In this document: positions 16,771-26,867 of the stretch, piece after piece
How positions within the stretch are numbered: the stretch's first letter is position 1
Layout: each line of letters begins with the position of its first letter
Source: an uncultured Prochlorococcus sp.
GTDB taxonomy: Bacteria > Cyanobacteriota > Cyanobacteriia > PCC-6307 > Cyanobiaceae
Direction of reading: 5' to 3'
NCBI RefSeq assembly: GCF_902522795.1
Contig: NZ_CABYWZ010000002.1
Location: 53,611 to 117,610 of the forward strand
DNA: 64,000 nt
Notes under the pieces: model-generated
Seen by the model: the letters and a program-made list of their open reading frames with translations, nothing else
Told to the model about the DNA's origin: nothing
The model's database searches: none
Position numbers and translations under genes: made by a program

Positions 16771-17733
16771 TCAATTTTGCTTAGCACTGTTTATTGATCT
16801 AATTCTGTAAATTGGACGACTTTGACTTTCATGATATGTCCTAATTAAAAGTTCGCTCAATAATCCAAAGCTAAATAATTGAACACCAGCAATTCCTAAT
16901 ATTAATGCAAACATAAGCAACGGACGATTTCCAATATCCTCACCCATTATTTTTAAAACTATCAAATAAGAACTTATCGCAAGGCTAAAGAAAATACTTA
17001 TAATCCCAACAAAACCAAATCCATACATCGGTCTTGTTAAAAATTTAGTCATAAACCAAACAGTTAGTAAATCCATTAAAACTCTAAAAGTTCTATCAAT
17101 TCCATATTTACTAGATCCATATTGCCTGCTCCTATGATTTACTTTAATTTCTTTGATTCTTGCACCTTCAATATTTGCTAAAACGGGCAAAAACCTATGA
17201 AGTTCGCCATATAACTTTATATCTTCTATTATTTCTTTCTTAAACGCTTTTAATGAGCAACCATAGTCATGCAACTTCAAACCTGTTACGTGAGCTATTA
17301 ACTTATTCGCTATTTTTGATGGTATCTTTCTATTAATTAATTTATCTTTTCTATCAAACCTCCAACCACAAACCAAATCATAACCATTATTAATTTCTGC
17401 AATTAATAATGGAATATCATTTGGATCATTTTGTAAATCACCATCCAAAGTAATAACAATATCGCCCTTAGAATTATCAAAGCCAGCTGACATTGCTGCA
17501 GTTTGACCATAATTTTTGCGAAGGGAAATTACTGACAATTCTTTAATTTTGAGAGTTAATTGCTTTAATACTTGATGAGTATTATCTTTAGAACCATCAT
17601 TTACAACAATCAATTCAAAATTAAATTTATGAGATGACATTACATTTATAACTTCATCCAATAAAAGACCAATACTCTCGCTTTCATTGAAAACAGGGAC
17701 GATAATAGAAATTAATTGTTTTATATCTGACAT
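16771..17733 (-). CDS. Family 2 glycosyltransferase with two C-terminal membrane helices
   Basis: A 320-aa GT-A-fold enzyme: SIIVPVFNESESIGLLL at the N-terminus, the nucleotide/metal-binding TLDGDLQNDPNDIP (DxD), and GCSLKAFKKEI plus NHRSRQYGSSKYG characteristic of polyprenyl-phosphate glycosyltransferases (GtrB/ArnC/DPM1 type). Two membrane helices follow (about 233-260 and 270-295). Such enzymes load a sugar on undecaprenyl phosphate for wall or lipid decoration. The sugar cannot be read from the sequence. Located downstream of psaB but separated from it by a strong terminator. Confidence 0.85.
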   Translation of the reverse strand: MSDIKQLISIIVPVFNESESIGLLLDEVINVMSSHKFNFELIVVNDGSKDNTHQVLKQLTLKIKELSVISLRKNYGQTAAMSAGFDNSKGDIVITLDGDLQNDPNDIPLLIAEINNGYDLVCGWRFDRKDKLINRKIPSKIANKLIAHVTGLKLHDYGCSLKAFKKEIIEDIKLYGELHRFLPVLANIEGARIKEIKVNHRSRQYGSSKYGIDRTFRVLMDLLTVWFMTKFLTRPMYGFGFVGIISIFFSLAISSYLIVLKIMGEDIGNRPLLMFALILGIAGVQLFSFGLLSELLIRTYHESQSRPIYRIRSINSAKQN

Positions 17734-17794
17734 TTATATTTAATAATAATTACACAATTTTAACTTAATTTAGAACATTAAAATTAAACAAAAA

Positions 17795-17818
17795 AAATCA
17801 CCACAAACGTGGTGATTT
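17795..17818 (-). terminator. Intrinsic terminator after psaB
   Basis: AAATCACCAC (17809-17818 on the minus strand read) pairs with the complementary arm 17795-17804: a perfect 10-bp stem with a 4-base loop, followed on the minus strand by a run of Ts (complement of the seven As at 17791-17797). It lies 19 bases after the psaB stop and ends the psaA-psaB transcript before the glycosyltransferase gene. Confidence 0.85.
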
Positions 17819-17836
17819 AAATTATTTAAGGGAAAT

Positions 17837-20065
17837 TTAACCAAACTTACCTGAAGTGGATGCGATAACAAATGCTCCAAATGTAAGTATGTTTCCAATC
17901 GTGAAATGTGCTAGTCCAACTAATCTAGCTTGAACAATTGAAAGTGCAACTGGCTTATCTCTCCAGCCAACAAGGTTAGCAATTGGAGTACGCTGATGTG
18001 CCCAAACTAATGTTTCAATTAACTCTTGCCAGTAACCACGCCATGATATTAGGAACATGAAACCAGTAGCCCAAACTAAGTGACCGAATAGGAACATCCA
18101 AGCCCAAGGAGATAGAGAATTAACTCCAAATGGATTATATCCATTAATAAGTTGAGCAGAATTTAACCAGAGATAATCTCTGAACCAACCCATTAGATAA
18201 GTTCCTGATTCATTAAATTGTGCTACATTACCCTGCCAAATTGCTAGGTGCTTCCAATGCCAGTAGAAAGTTACCCATGCTAGTAAATTTAATGCCCAGA
18301 ACATAGCTAAGTACATAGCGTCCCAAGATGAACTATCACAAGTACCTCCACGTCCAGGTCCATCGCAAGGGAATGCATAACCTAAATCTTTCTTGTCAGG
18401 AATTAATTTTGTTCCTCTAGCATCAAGTGCACCTTTGATAAGAATTAATGCAGTTGTATGAAGACCTAAAGCAATAGCATGGTGAACCAAGAAATCTGCA
18501 GGACCAATTGGTAAGAAAGCACTTAATGCATCTTGTCTATTAATAAGATCCATCCAGTAATGATTACCTGGCAATGAATTAGCTGCGAGGCTTGCTGAGC
18601 TTGTAGGATCAGATAATAAAGCGTTAAACCCGTACATCATCTTACCTTGAGCAGCTTGAACGAATTGAGCAAATACTGGCTCAATTAGAATTTGCTTTTC
18701 AGGATTACCAAAAGCAACAACAACATCGTTATGAACATAAATTCCAAGTGTATGGAATCCCAGCAACATTGTTACCCAACTAAGGTGACTTATCAAAGCT
18801 TCCTTCGTTCCAAGTACTCTTGCTAATACATTATCTTTGTTTAATTCTGGATCATAATCTCTAACGAAGAAAATAGCACCGTGTGCGAAAGCACCAACCA
18901 TCAAGAACATTGCTATGTACTGATGATGGCTGTATAAAGCAGATTGTGTAGTGTAGTCCCTTGCAATGAAGGCATAAGAGGGAAGTGCACCCATATGTTG
19001 AGCTACAAGAGAAGTCGCTACACCAAGTGATGCTAATGCTAATCCTAGTTGGAAATGTAATGAATTATTTACAGTTTCATATATTCCATCGTGGTTAATA
19101 CCGAAACTACCCTTATGAGGATCATTAGGGTGTCTTGTATTATGAGCTTCTGTAATTTCTTTGAGGCTATGACCAATACCAAAGGTATTTCTATACATAT
19201 GACCAGCAATTACAAAAACTGTTCCAATCGCTAAATGATGATGCGCAATATCAGTAAGCCATAATGCTTCACTTTGAGGATGAAGACCACCTAAGAAAGT
19301 AAAGATTGCTGTACCTGCTCCCTCGGCTGTGCCAAATACTTGATCTAGAGAATCAGGGTTTTGAGCATATGCTCCCCAGTTTAAAGTAAAGAAAGGGGCT
19401 AGTCCTGCAGGGTGTGGAAGGACTGTTAACCAGTTATCCCAACCCACATGCTGTCCTCTTGATTCAGGTATAGCAACATGAACCAAATGACCTGTCCATG
19501 CAATACTACTAAAACCAAATAAAACAGCTAAATGATGGTTTAATCTTGACTCTGCATTTTTAAACCAAGCTAGAGAAGGTCTGAATTTTGGCTGTAAGTG
19601 TAACCAACCTGCAAATAGAGTCCAACAAGCCAAAATACTCATAAATATTGAAGCTTGGAAGAGTTGCTCGTTAGTTCTCATTCCAATTGTGTACCACCAA
19701 TGGTAAAGGCCTGAGTAAGCTATGTTTACTGGACCACTAGCTCCAGCTTGTGTCATTGCTTCTGTGATCCCAGATCCAAAATGTGGATCCCAAATAGCAT
19801 GAGCAATAGGACGAACGTGAGTTGGATCAAGTACAAACTGCTCGAAGTTACCTTGCCAAGCAATATGGAATAAGTTACCAGCTACCCAGAGGGCGATTAT
19901 TGCTAGATGTCCAAAATGTGTAGAGAAAAGCTTCTGATAAAGCTTTTCTTCGGTCATACCATCATGACTTTCAAAGTCATGAGCAGTAGCTATTCCGTAC
20001 CATATTCGTCGGGTTGTGGGGTCCTGAGCTAGACCCTGGTTAAATGATGGAAATTTTGTTGCCAT
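17837..20065 (-). CDS. psaB: Photosystem I P700 apoprotein A2
   Basis: A 742-aa PsaB with eleven membrane helices, the reaction-centre core partner of PsaA. The F_X iron-sulfur cluster loop [18 protein letters not shown] is intact with both cysteines, and many chlorophyll-binding histidines are visible ([39 protein letters not shown]). The protein ends at [13 protein letters not shown], the usual end. It starts 27 bp after psaA, preceded by a purine-rich site, and is followed by a strong terminator. Confidence 0.99.
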   Translation of the reverse strand: MATKFPSFNQGLAQDPTTRRIWYGIATAHDFESHDGMTEEKLYQKLFSTHFGHLAIIALWVAGNLFHIAWQGNFEQFVLDPTHVRPIAHAIWDPHFGSGITEAMTQAGASGPVNIAYSGLYHWWYTIGMRTNEQLFQASIFMSILACWTLFAGWLHLQPKFRPSLAWFKNAESRLNHHLAVLFGFSSIAWTGHLVHVAIPESRGQHVGWDNWLTVLPHPAGLAPFFTLNWGAYAQNPDSLDQVFGTAEGAGTAIFTFLGGLHPQSEALWLTDIAHHHLAIGTVFVIAGHMYRNTFGIGHSLKEITEAHNTRHPNDPHKGSFGINHDGIYETVNNSLHFQLGLALASLGVATSLVAQHMGALPSYAFIARDYTTQSALYSHHQYIAMFLMVGAFAHGAIFFVRDYDPELNKDNVLARVLGTKEALISHLSWVTMLLGFHTLGIYVHNDVVVAFGNPEKQILIEPVFAQFVQAAQGKMMYGFNALLSDPTSSASLAANSLPGNHYWMDLINRQDALSAFLPIGPADFLVHHAIALGLHTTALILIKGALDARGTKLIPDKKDLGYAFPCDGPGRGGTCDSSSWDAMYLAMFWALNLLAWVTFYWHWKHLAIWQGNVAQFNESGTYLMGWFRDYLWLNSAQLINGYNPFGVNSLSPWAWMFLFGHLVWATGFMFLISWRGYWQELIETLVWAHQRTPIANLVGWRDKPVALSIVQARLVGLAHFTIGNILTFGAFVIASTSGKFG

Positions 20066-20092
20066 TGAATTAAAAAGGTGAAGTTCAGGTTA

Positions 20093-22396
20093 TTAGCCCA
20101 GCCCGAAAAGGCGAGCATGGAAGAAGGCCCATGTGGTAGCAATGCCACCTACAAGGAAGTGTGTAACACCTACTGCACGTCCCTGAGTAATAGATAGAGC
20201 TCGAGGTTGAATTGTTGGTGCAACCTTTAGTTTATTGTGTGCCCAAACAATTGATTCAAACAATTCTTGCCAATATCCTCTTCCGCTGAAGAGGAACATT
20301 AAACTGAACGCCCATATAAAGTGAGCTCCTAAAAACATCAAACCGTACATGCTTATTGATTCGCCATAGCTTGTTAATACTTGAGAAGCTTGAGCCCAGA
20401 GGAAATCTCTTAACCAACCATTGATAGTAATTGAACTTTGTGCAAAATTACCACCAGTTAGTCCCCAAACATCACTCTGCATTTTCCAAGAGAAGTGGAA
20501 AATAACTATTGATAAACAGTTATACATCCAGAAGAGAGCCAAGAAAACGTGATCCCATGAAGAAACTTGACATGTACCACCTCTTCCAGGACCGTCACAA
20601 GGGAATCTAAATCCTAGAGAAGCTTTATCAGGGATTAACCTTGAACTTCTTGCATAAAGTACTCCTTTGAGAAGTATCAAAACAGTTACATGGATTTGGA
20701 AAGCATGAATATGATGAATCATTAAATCAGCTGTACCTAATGGAATTGGCGCAATAGCTACCTTTCCACCAACTTCTACTAAACTTCCATTAAAAACTTC
20801 GCTTAAAGCTTTGTGAGGTAAAGCTTCTGCAGTTCCTGCTAGAAGAGAAGTTCCAACAGCAGATGCTTGAATACTCTGTACCCATTGAGCAAAGATTGGC
20901 TGAAGTTGGATTGCAGAATCACTAAACATATCTTGGGGTCTACCCAAAGCTCTCATAGTATCGTTGTGTATATAGAGTCCAAAACTATGGAATCCTAACC
21001 ACATACATACCCAGTTCAAGTGACTTATTAAAGCATCTCTTGCCTTAAGAATTCTGTCTAATACATTATCAATATGTTTTGCTGGATCGTAATCTCTAAC
21101 CATTGCAATTCCAGCATGTGCACCTGCTCCTACTATGAATAATCCACCTATCCACATGTGATGGGTAAATAATCCAAGAACTGTCATGTAGTCAGTAGCT
21201 ATATAAGGATATGGAGGCATCGCATACATGTGATGTGATACAAGTATGCTTATTGATCCAAGCATCGCTAGGTTTACTGAAAGCTGAGCATGTCTACTTT
21301 CTGCCATGAACTCAAAAAGACCTTGATGACCTTTAGGTGCTGGGAATAATATTGGGTCTCCTTGTTGTGAATCTAATATTTCTTTCATACTATGACCAAT
21401 TCCGTAATTGGTTCTGTACATATGACCACCGATTATTGCTATTACACCAAAAGCTAAATGATGATGTGAAACATCAGTCATCCACAAGCTTCCTGTCACA
21501 GGGTTAAGTCCGCCTTTGAAAGTAAGGAAGTCTGAGAAAGCTAACCAATTTAAACTAAAGAAATTGCCTGTACCACTTGCTAATCCTGGAAATATCTGAC
21601 CAATAATTTGTGGATCGCAGAGTTGATGCGGCATAGGCATATCTGCAATAGTTGCTATTTCTTTTCCATTAATAACTAAAGGAGAGCCTGCATCAATTGC
21701 ATCTAAGAGAGCTGCAGTAGGAGCTCCGATATGAATACAATGGCCAGCCCATGCTAAAGATCCTAATCCTACTAAACCAGCTATATGGTGGTTAAGCATA
21801 GACTCAATATCTTGGAACCACTCCATTTTTGGAGCAGCTTTATGATAATGAAAAATTCCAGCATGCAGCATAAGTGCGGCCATTACTACAGCACCTATTG
21901 CCAAAGCCATTAGTTCGCTCTCATTAGTGATTCCCCATGCTCGCCACATGTGGAATATTCCTGAACTGATTTGAATTCCATTGTAGTTAGCACCAAGATC
22001 AGCATTCAACATTTCTTGACCAACGATTGCCCAAACTTGCTGAGCTCCGGGTTTGACATGAGTTGGATCAGCTAACCAACCTGAGTAATTAGAAAATCTT
22101 GCTCCATGGAAAAATGCAGCACTCATCCAAATAAAGATGACTGCAAGATGTCCAAAATGAGCTGAAAAGATTTTTCTTGTTGCTTCTTCAGCATCGCCTG
22201 TATGCACATCGAAATCATGTGCATCAGCATGCAAATTCCAGATCCAAGTTGTAGTTTTTGGACCTTTAGATAATTTACTTGACCAGAAACCTGGCTTATC
22301 TAATTTGGCAAAATCAATAGGTCTTGGATCGACCTTAACAGGATCCTCCAAAACTTTTTTGTTTTTTTCTCCACTTTCTGGTGGGCTGATGGTCAT
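20093..22396 (-). CDS. psaA: Photosystem I P700 apoprotein A1
   Basis: A 767-aa PsaA. The N-terminus ([23 protein letters not shown]) is stromal, then eleven membrane helices follow, with the F_X loop [18 protein letters not shown] and the P700-side C-terminus ([20 protein letters not shown]). Together with PsaB it binds P700, A0, A1 and F_X. The ATG is preceded by AGGTG, a good ribosome binding site. The upstream 110 bases hold three abutting hairpins, suggesting control in the mRNA leader. Confidence 0.99.
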   Translation of the reverse strand: MTISPPESGEKNKKVLEDPVKVDPRPIDFAKLDKPGFWSSKLSKGPKTTTWIWNLHADAHDFDVHTGDAEEATRKIFSAHFGHLAVIFIWMSAAFFHGARFSNYSGWLADPTHVKPGAQQVWAIVGQEMLNADLGANYNGIQISSGIFHMWRAWGITNESELMALAIGAVVMAALMLHAGIFHYHKAAPKMEWFQDIESMLNHHIAGLVGLGSLAWAGHCIHIGAPTAALLDAIDAGSPLVINGKEIATIADMPMPHQLCDPQIIGQIFPGLASGTGNFFSLNWLAFSDFLTFKGGLNPVTGSLWMTDVSHHHLAFGVIAIIGGHMYRTNYGIGHSMKEILDSQQGDPILFPAPKGHQGLFEFMAESRHAQLSVNLAMLGSISILVSHHMYAMPPYPYIATDYMTVLGLFTHHMWIGGLFIVGAGAHAGIAMVRDYDPAKHIDNVLDRILKARDALISHLNWVCMWLGFHSFGLYIHNDTMRALGRPQDMFSDSAIQLQPIFAQWVQSIQASAVGTSLLAGTAEALPHKALSEVFNGSLVEVGGKVAIAPIPLGTADLMIHHIHAFQIHVTVLILLKGVLYARSSRLIPDKASLGFRFPCDGPGRGGTCQVSSWDHVFLALFWMYNCLSIVIFHFSWKMQSDVWGLTGGNFAQSSITINGWLRDFLWAQASQVLTSYGESISMYGLMFLGAHFIWAFSLMFLFSGRGYWQELFESIVWAHNKLKVAPTIQPRALSITQGRAVGVTHFLVGGIATTWAFFHARLFGLG

Positions 22397-22426
22397 CTAG
22401 CACCTCGAAAATAATTGACATTAAAG

Positions 22427-22505
22427 CCGATTGATCGGATCTTGAACCTATTTTTAATCATAATGTTCAAGAAAACGAATCCCTCGGGACTTTAGATATT
22501 CGTTT
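22427..22505 (-). promoter_or_regulatory. psaA leader with three consecutive hairpins
   Basis: Three perfect inverted repeats follow one another almost without spacing. The first is CCGA/TCGG (22427-22430 with 22435-22438, 4-base loop). The second is TCTTGAAC/GTTCAAGA (22440-22447 with 22465-22472). The third is AAACGAAT/ATTCGTTT (22473-22480 with 22498-22505). The last two each have an 8-bp stem and a 17-base loop. They end 31 bases before the psaA ATG, leaving the ribosome binding site free. A 5' UTR control or stability element is inferred; that they are transcribed is not proven. Confidence 0.55.
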
Positions 22506-22545
22506 CAAAAATAATAAGGCAAAGATTCTTTCGTTATGCATTAAC

Positions 22546-22571
22546 GTAACAAATGTTCTAATGATTGTTAC
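22546..22571. promoter_or_regulatory. Inverted repeat upstream of psaA, possible operator
   Basis: GTAACAA (22546-22552) and TTGTTAC (22565-22571) form an inverted repeat with 12 bases between the arms, so the half-site centres are 19 bases apart, about two helical turns. The TTAC core recalls the half-site of the cyanobacterial HLR1 element bound by RpaB, but HLR1 is a direct repeat, so identity is uncertain. Confidence 0.3.
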
Positions 22572-22729
22572 TATATGAATATTTTGTTAAATTCTGTCTA
22601 CGACTAAATTATGAGTATTTTTACTCAAAATTTATGAAAATTTCTTAAATTTTTTTTTATATTTCAAAGAAAATTTTTAGAATCCAGCGACAGTATATAA
22701 TTTCAACGTAACTATCAATAGTTTCTGAT

Positions 22730-24532
22730 TTGAAAGGAATTGCTATAGGTCTATCTAATAATTCAAAAGAAATTTTAAAAAGGCTTAAAAAAACCGAATT
22801 TGTCAAAGATATATATATTGCAGGTTCTTCAAAAGATGATGGAGATAAAAATGAGCTTATTCAAGTACAAAAACCTAGAGAAATCTTACTTAAAAAATGG
22901 CCGGAGATAGATTTAATTATTTTTATAGGCTCAATTGCTGCATCAATACGCATAATAAATTCTTTTTTAACCTCTAAAGATCAAGATCCAGGAGTAATCG
23001 TTATAGATAACAAATGTTCCAAGATAGTTCCTTTAATTGGCTTACATCAGTCAAATACGCAAAATATTGCATATCAAATTGCTAATTTACTTGATGGCGA
23101 AATAATAGAAACTAATAATTCCAATGATCAAAGCTTCTTAAATCTTGATGCATTTGGGAATCAATGGGGTTGGAAAAGATCTGGCAACATAAAGGATTGG
23201 TCAAAACTAGTAATTAAACAAGCTAAGAACGAAGAAATATTTTGCAAACAATTATCTGGTAATAGCTTATGGAAAAATTCAGAATCAGGGGAGATTGTTA
23301 ATCTAATTAATGAAAAAGAAATTGAAAAACCAGATTCTACATTTCATGTGAGTATATTCGAAAATCATAAAACAACTTGGCACCCGCCCGTATTATGGAT
23401 TGGCATTGGATGTGAAAGAAATACAAGCAAAGAATTAATAGCAAATTCTTTCAATAATTTATTGGAGTCGAGAAATTTATCCAAGTATTCAATTGCAGGA
23501 CTTGCAACGGTTGATATTAAAAAAGATGAGAAAGGAATTTTAGAACTTGCTAAAGAAAAAAACTTGCCTATAAAGTTTTTTAGTAAAGAAGATCTTTCAA
23601 AAATAATTGTTCCAAATCCATCAAATGTTGTGCAAAAGGAAATTGGTACCCCTTCCGTAGCAGAAGCCTCTTGCTTACTTGCAGCAGGAGAAGGATCAAA
23701 ATTATTAGAAGAAAAAAGAATTTTTAAAAATCAATCTGGGGCAGTAACTATCGCTATATCAGAATCAAAAAATCAATATAATCCAACCCAAGGTGAAATC
23801 CATATTATTGGAAGTGGGCCTGGTGAAATCTCGTTCCTAACCAATAATTCAAGAAAAGCACTTTCAAGATGTAGTGTTTGGATCGGATACAAAATGTATT
23901 TAGATTTAATTAAGTCATTAAAAAGGAGTGACCAAGTTTTAATTGAAAGTAATCTTACTGAAGAAAAAGAGAGATGCAGTAAAGCAATTAAACTAGCTGA
24001 GGAAGGAATAAAAGTGGCTTTAATTTCTTCTGGTGAATCTGGATTTTATGGCATGGCAGGTTTACTTTTAGAATTACTCCAAACAATCAAAAAAGAATAT
24101 AGACCTTACTTTGAAGTACATCCAGGTATAAGTAGTGTTCAATTAGCGGCTGCGATTAGTGGCGCACCACTAATGAATGACTTTTGTTCAGTAAGCTTAA
24201 GCGATAAATTAACTCCATGGTCCTTAATAAAAAAAAGAATTGAAGGAGCTCTTGTGGGTGACTTTGTAATAGCTTTATTTAATCCTCAATCCATTGAAAG
24301 AAATTGGCAGCTAAAAAGTGTAATAGATATATGTTTACAATCTAGGCATGGTGATACTCCAGTTTTAATAGCTAGACAAGTAGGGAGAGAAAATCAAACC
24401 AAAAAATTTTTTACCTTAAACACCATTCCTTTTAAAGAGATTGATATGTTATCAATTATTATTATTGGCAATTCTCAAACAACCTTGGTTGACGAAATAT
24501 TTCTCACTCCCAGAGGATATTTACAAAATTAA
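22730..24532 (+). CDS. cobJ: CbiG-CobJ fusion: cobalamin biosynthesis (cobalt-precorrin 5A hydrolase-like / precorrin-3B C17-methyltransferase)
   Basis: A 600-aa two-part protein. Residues 1 to about 345 form a CbiG-like region, with the C-terminal CbiG signature GIGCERNTSKELI, AGLATVDIKKDEKG and GTPSVAEASCLLAAG. From about 358 a tetrapyrrole methylase domain of CobJ/CbiH type begins (IHIIGSGPGEISFLTNNSRKAL, ISSGESGFYGMAGLLLELL, HPGISSVQLAAAISGAPL). CobJ methylates C17 with ring contraction; CbiG opens the lactone in the anaerobic-type pathway. Having both in one chain fits the early-cobalt style corrin pathway of cyanobacteria, the source of pseudocobalamin. The start is TTG. Confidence 0.9.
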   Translation: MKGIAIGLSNNSKEILKRLKKTEFVKDIYIAGSSKDDGDKNELIQVQKPREILLKKWPEIDLIIFIGSIAASIRIINSFLTSKDQDPGVIVIDNKCSKIVPLIGLHQSNTQNIAYQIANLLDGEIIETNNSNDQSFLNLDAFGNQWGWKRSGNIKDWSKLVIKQAKNEEIFCKQLSGNSLWKNSESGEIVNLINEKEIEKPDSTFHVSIFENHKTTWHPPVLWIGIGCERNTSKELIANSFNNLLESRNLSKYSIAGLATVDIKKDEKGILELAKEKNLPIKFFSKEDLSKIIVPNPSNVVQKEIGTPSVAEASCLLAAGEGSKLLEEKRIFKNQSGAVTIAISESKNQYNPTQGEIHIIGSGPGEISFLTNNSRKALSRCSVWIGYKMYLDLIKSLKRSDQVLIESNLTEEKERCSKAIKLAEEGIKVALISSGESGFYGMAGLLLELLQTIKKEYRPYFEVHPGISSVQLAAAISGAPLMNDFCSVSLSDKLTPWSLIKKRIEGALVGDFVIALFNPQSIERNWQLKSVIDICLQSRHGDTPVLIARQVGRENQTKKFFTLNTIPFKEIDMLSIIIIGNSQTTLVDEIFLTPRGYLQN

Positions 24533-24627
24533 TTTTAGATAATCCATAGTTTGTAATTAGAATATTTTTCTTTGCTTTTTCTTTATAAGAATATTAATCT
24601 TTTATAATGATGATTTGAGAAAATTAA

Positions 24628-25416
24628 TTGAAAAATATTGGTTTAATTTTGTTTGACATTGATGGGGTAATCCGCAGTGTAGAAAATAGTTATAGACTTT
24701 CATTAAAAAAAACGGTTTACAAATTTTCCGGCTGGGAGCCAAGTTATGTAGATATTGATAATGCAAAAAATGAAGGGATTTGGAATAATGACTGGGATTT
24801 AAGTTTAGAACTTATAAAAAGATTTATAAAAAAAGAGAACTTAAACCTTGAAATTCCTCCAAGAGAGGAAATAGTAAAATGTTTTGAAGAGTTTTACTTT
24901 GGTGGAGATCCAAATAAAGATAGTAAATATTGGTCTGGTTACATAACAAAAGAGGAGTTATTAGTTGATAAAAAGTTTTTTGATTTAATTCAAAGTAATG
25001 GAATAATCTGGGGTTTTGTTAGTGGTGCAGAGTCTGCTTCTGCAAAATTTGTTTTAGAAAAAAGACTTGGACTAAAATCACCACCATTAATATCTATGGG
25101 AGATGCCCCTGACAAGCCTGATCCTAAAGGTTTTATTAACTTATCAAAAAAGCTTATTGGGGATAAACTTGGCGAATCAAATATTCCCATTGCATATGTA
25201 GGAGATACTATTGCAGATATAAATACAGTTATAAACGCTAGAAAGGAAATACCATCTCAGAAATTCATAAGTATCGGAATAGCTCCACCTCATTTACATT
25301 TAAATTCTCGATTAAAAGAACGTAATTCTTACGAAACAAATCTTAGAAATGCAGGCGCTGATTTAATTTTGAATTCTATTTATGACCTTAAAGATATTAA
25401 TCTTGACTTATTTTAA
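24628..25416 (+). CDS. HAD-superfamily phosphatase (IA subfamily)
   Basis: A 262-aa HAD hydrolase. Motif I is LILFDIDGVIRS (residues 6-17) with the two aspartates; motif II lies at WGFVSGAESAS; motif III is in PDKPDPKG; and the acidic motif IV is YVGDTIADINTVINA. The size and the cap (about residues 18-110) fit the cyanobacterial/archaeal HAD-IA family of unknown substrate. The TTG start puts motif I at the normal distance from the N-terminus. It follows cobJ by 95 bp on the same strand and is followed by the oppositely oriented tRNA-Ser. Substrate not predictable. Confidence 0.85.
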   Translation: MKNIGLILFDIDGVIRSVENSYRLSLKKTVYKFSGWEPSYVDIDNAKNEGIWNNDWDLSLELIKRFIKKENLNLEIPPREEIVKCFEEFYFGGDPNKDSKYWSGYITKEELLVDKKFFDLIQSNGIIWGFVSGAESASAKFVLEKRLGLKSPPLISMGDAPDKPDPKGFINLSKKLIGDKLGESNIPIAYVGDTIADINTVINARKEIPSQKFISIGIAPPHLHLNSRLKERNSYETNLRNAGADLILNSIYDLKDINLDLF

Positions 25417-25450
25417 AAAAATATTAATTAAAATTTTCTAAATAAATCAC

Positions 25451-25538
25451 GGAGAGGGAGGGATTCGAACCCTCGACAAAAGTTACCTCCTGTAACTCCT
25501 TAGCAGGGAGCCGCTTTCAACCACTCAGCCACCTCTCC
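25451..25538 (-). tRNA. trnS: tRNA-Ser (GCT anticodon)
   Basis: An 88-base class II tRNA. The acceptor arms GGAGAGG and CCTCTCC pair fully, the anticodon loop CTGCTAA has anticodon GCT (reads AGC/AGT), a long variable arm follows (GTTACAGGAGGTAAC region), and the T loop TTCGAAT is standard. The discriminator base is G as expected for serine. CCA is not encoded. Confidence 0.96.
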
Positions 25539-25599
25539 AGTTCTTATACATTATCAATTTTTTTGCAAACATTCAAAATTTTTTATTTAATCGAAATGT

Positions 25600-26799
25600 C
25601 TAATCAACTTGAACTCTCGGTAATCTATTTTTAAAAGAACAAAGAATTTCCCACGGTATGGTATTAGATTTTCTTGCCCATTCAAGAGGAGAAATTGTTT
25701 TATCTCCATCAGATCCTAGTAATACCATGGTACTCCCAACTTTAATTTCACTTGAACCTGTTATGTCCACCATCATTTGATCCATAGTTATTGATCCAAC
25801 TTGGGGATAAAGTTTATCATTATGAATAACGTTTATCTTTCCTGAAAGATTTCTTGGTACTCCATCTGCGTATCCAATACTTAATACAGCTAAATTAGTT
25901 TTTCTATGACTTACAAATTTACCTCCATAACTTACACCAACTCCTGGATCAATAGTTCTAATAAAAGCTACTTTAGCTTTCAAAAATAAAGCTGGTTTAA
26001 GTGATAAATTTTTATCTATTTTGTCTAAAGGACTGTATCCATACATAGAAAGCCCAACACGTACCATGTGAAAATGAAAATCTTTGTTAATGAGCATTCC
26101 TGCAGAATTAGCCAAATGAATCTTAATTTCATTATTTCGATCAAAATTAATTTGCTTTAATATTTCATTAAACTTCAGTCTTTGTAGTTGTGTAATACTT
26201 TTAGGATCTAATGCGTTAGTTTCATCTGCAGAAGATAAATGACTATATATTCCTTCTATTAAAATGTTCTCAAAAGATTTAATTTTTTCAAATTGCTGAA
26301 CAAATTTAGTGTATTCAAATCCTAATCTTGACATTCCCGTATCAACTTTGAGATGTAAAAGAAATTTCAATCCAAAGTGCTTACCAATGTTATTACAAAT
26401 TAAACATTCTCTCATACTACTGATAGTTGGCATAAGATCATTTTTAAAACATATAAGAAGATCCCTTTTCGTATAAAGATTTCCGAGGATAAGTATTGGT
26501 TTTTTAACTCCAGAAGAACGAAGCTTAATCCCTTCTTTTAAAGTTGCAACTCCTAATTCCGAAGCTCCACCTTTCATAGCGTAGTCGGATACTACTTTTG
26601 CATCATGTCCATATCCATCAGCTTTTACGACTGCCATAAATTGACAATTTTTACTTAATTTTGATCTTAACTGTCTAACGTTTGTTTCTATTGCTTTACC
26701 TTTAACTTCAATCCATGCTCTTTGTTTTAGATCTATATCTTTTTCAAAATTTCGAAATTTTTCAAAATTTAATACTTGATTTGTTTGCCTATTTTGCAT
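25600..26799 (-). CDS. alr: Alanine racemase
   Basis: A 399-aa PLP enzyme that makes D-alanine for peptidoglycan. The cofactor lysine is Lys59 in AVVKADGYGH, and the second catalytic base Tyr lies in VGVSYGGKF near residue 290; SIGYADGVPR and GSITMDQMMVDI are further family signatures. The N-terminus is about 25 residues longer than in many Alr proteins (rich in N, Q, F), so a later start is conceivable. It is divergent from the HNH nuclease gene with about 70 bp between starts. Confidence 0.95.
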   Translation of the reverse strand: MQNRQTNQVLNFEKFRNFEKDIDLKQRAWIEVKGKAIETNVRQLRSKLSKNCQFMAVVKADGYGHDAKVVSDYAMKGGASELGVATLKEGIKLRSSGVKKPILILGNLYTKRDLLICFKNDLMPTISSMRECLICNNIGKHFGLKFLLHLKVDTGMSRLGFEYTKFVQQFEKIKSFENILIEGIYSHLSSADETNALDPKSITQLQRLKFNEILKQINFDRNNEIKIHLANSAGMLINKDFHFHMVRVGLSMYGYSPLDKIDKNLSLKPALFLKAKVAFIRTIDPGVGVSYGGKFVSHRKTNLAVLSIGYADGVPRNLSGKINVIHNDKLYPQVGSITMDQMMVDITGSSEIKVGSTMVLLGSDGDKTISPLEWARKSNTIPWEILCSFKNRLPRVQVD

Positions 26800-26867
26800 T
26801 AACTTTGCACAAATATATGCGCTTATTGAAATATACAGTTAGCATGACATGTAAATTGTATTTTGGC

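Larger units (their letters stand above)
22397..22729. other. Intergenic region of 333 bp between psaA and cobJ
   Basis: Divergent promoter region. On the psaA side (22397-22505) lies a leader with three abutting hairpins; further up an inverted repeat GTAACAA/TTGTTAC (22546-22571) may be an operator. From about 22590 the DNA is a plain AT-rich stretch leading to the TTG start of the cobalamin gene. I saw no coding region in it. Confidence 0.6.

Noticed and set aside
26715..26867. Upstream extension of the HNH nuclease gene.
   Set aside because: It runs through the 5' end of alr on the other strand; family proteins start at MGQTLVLNASYEP.
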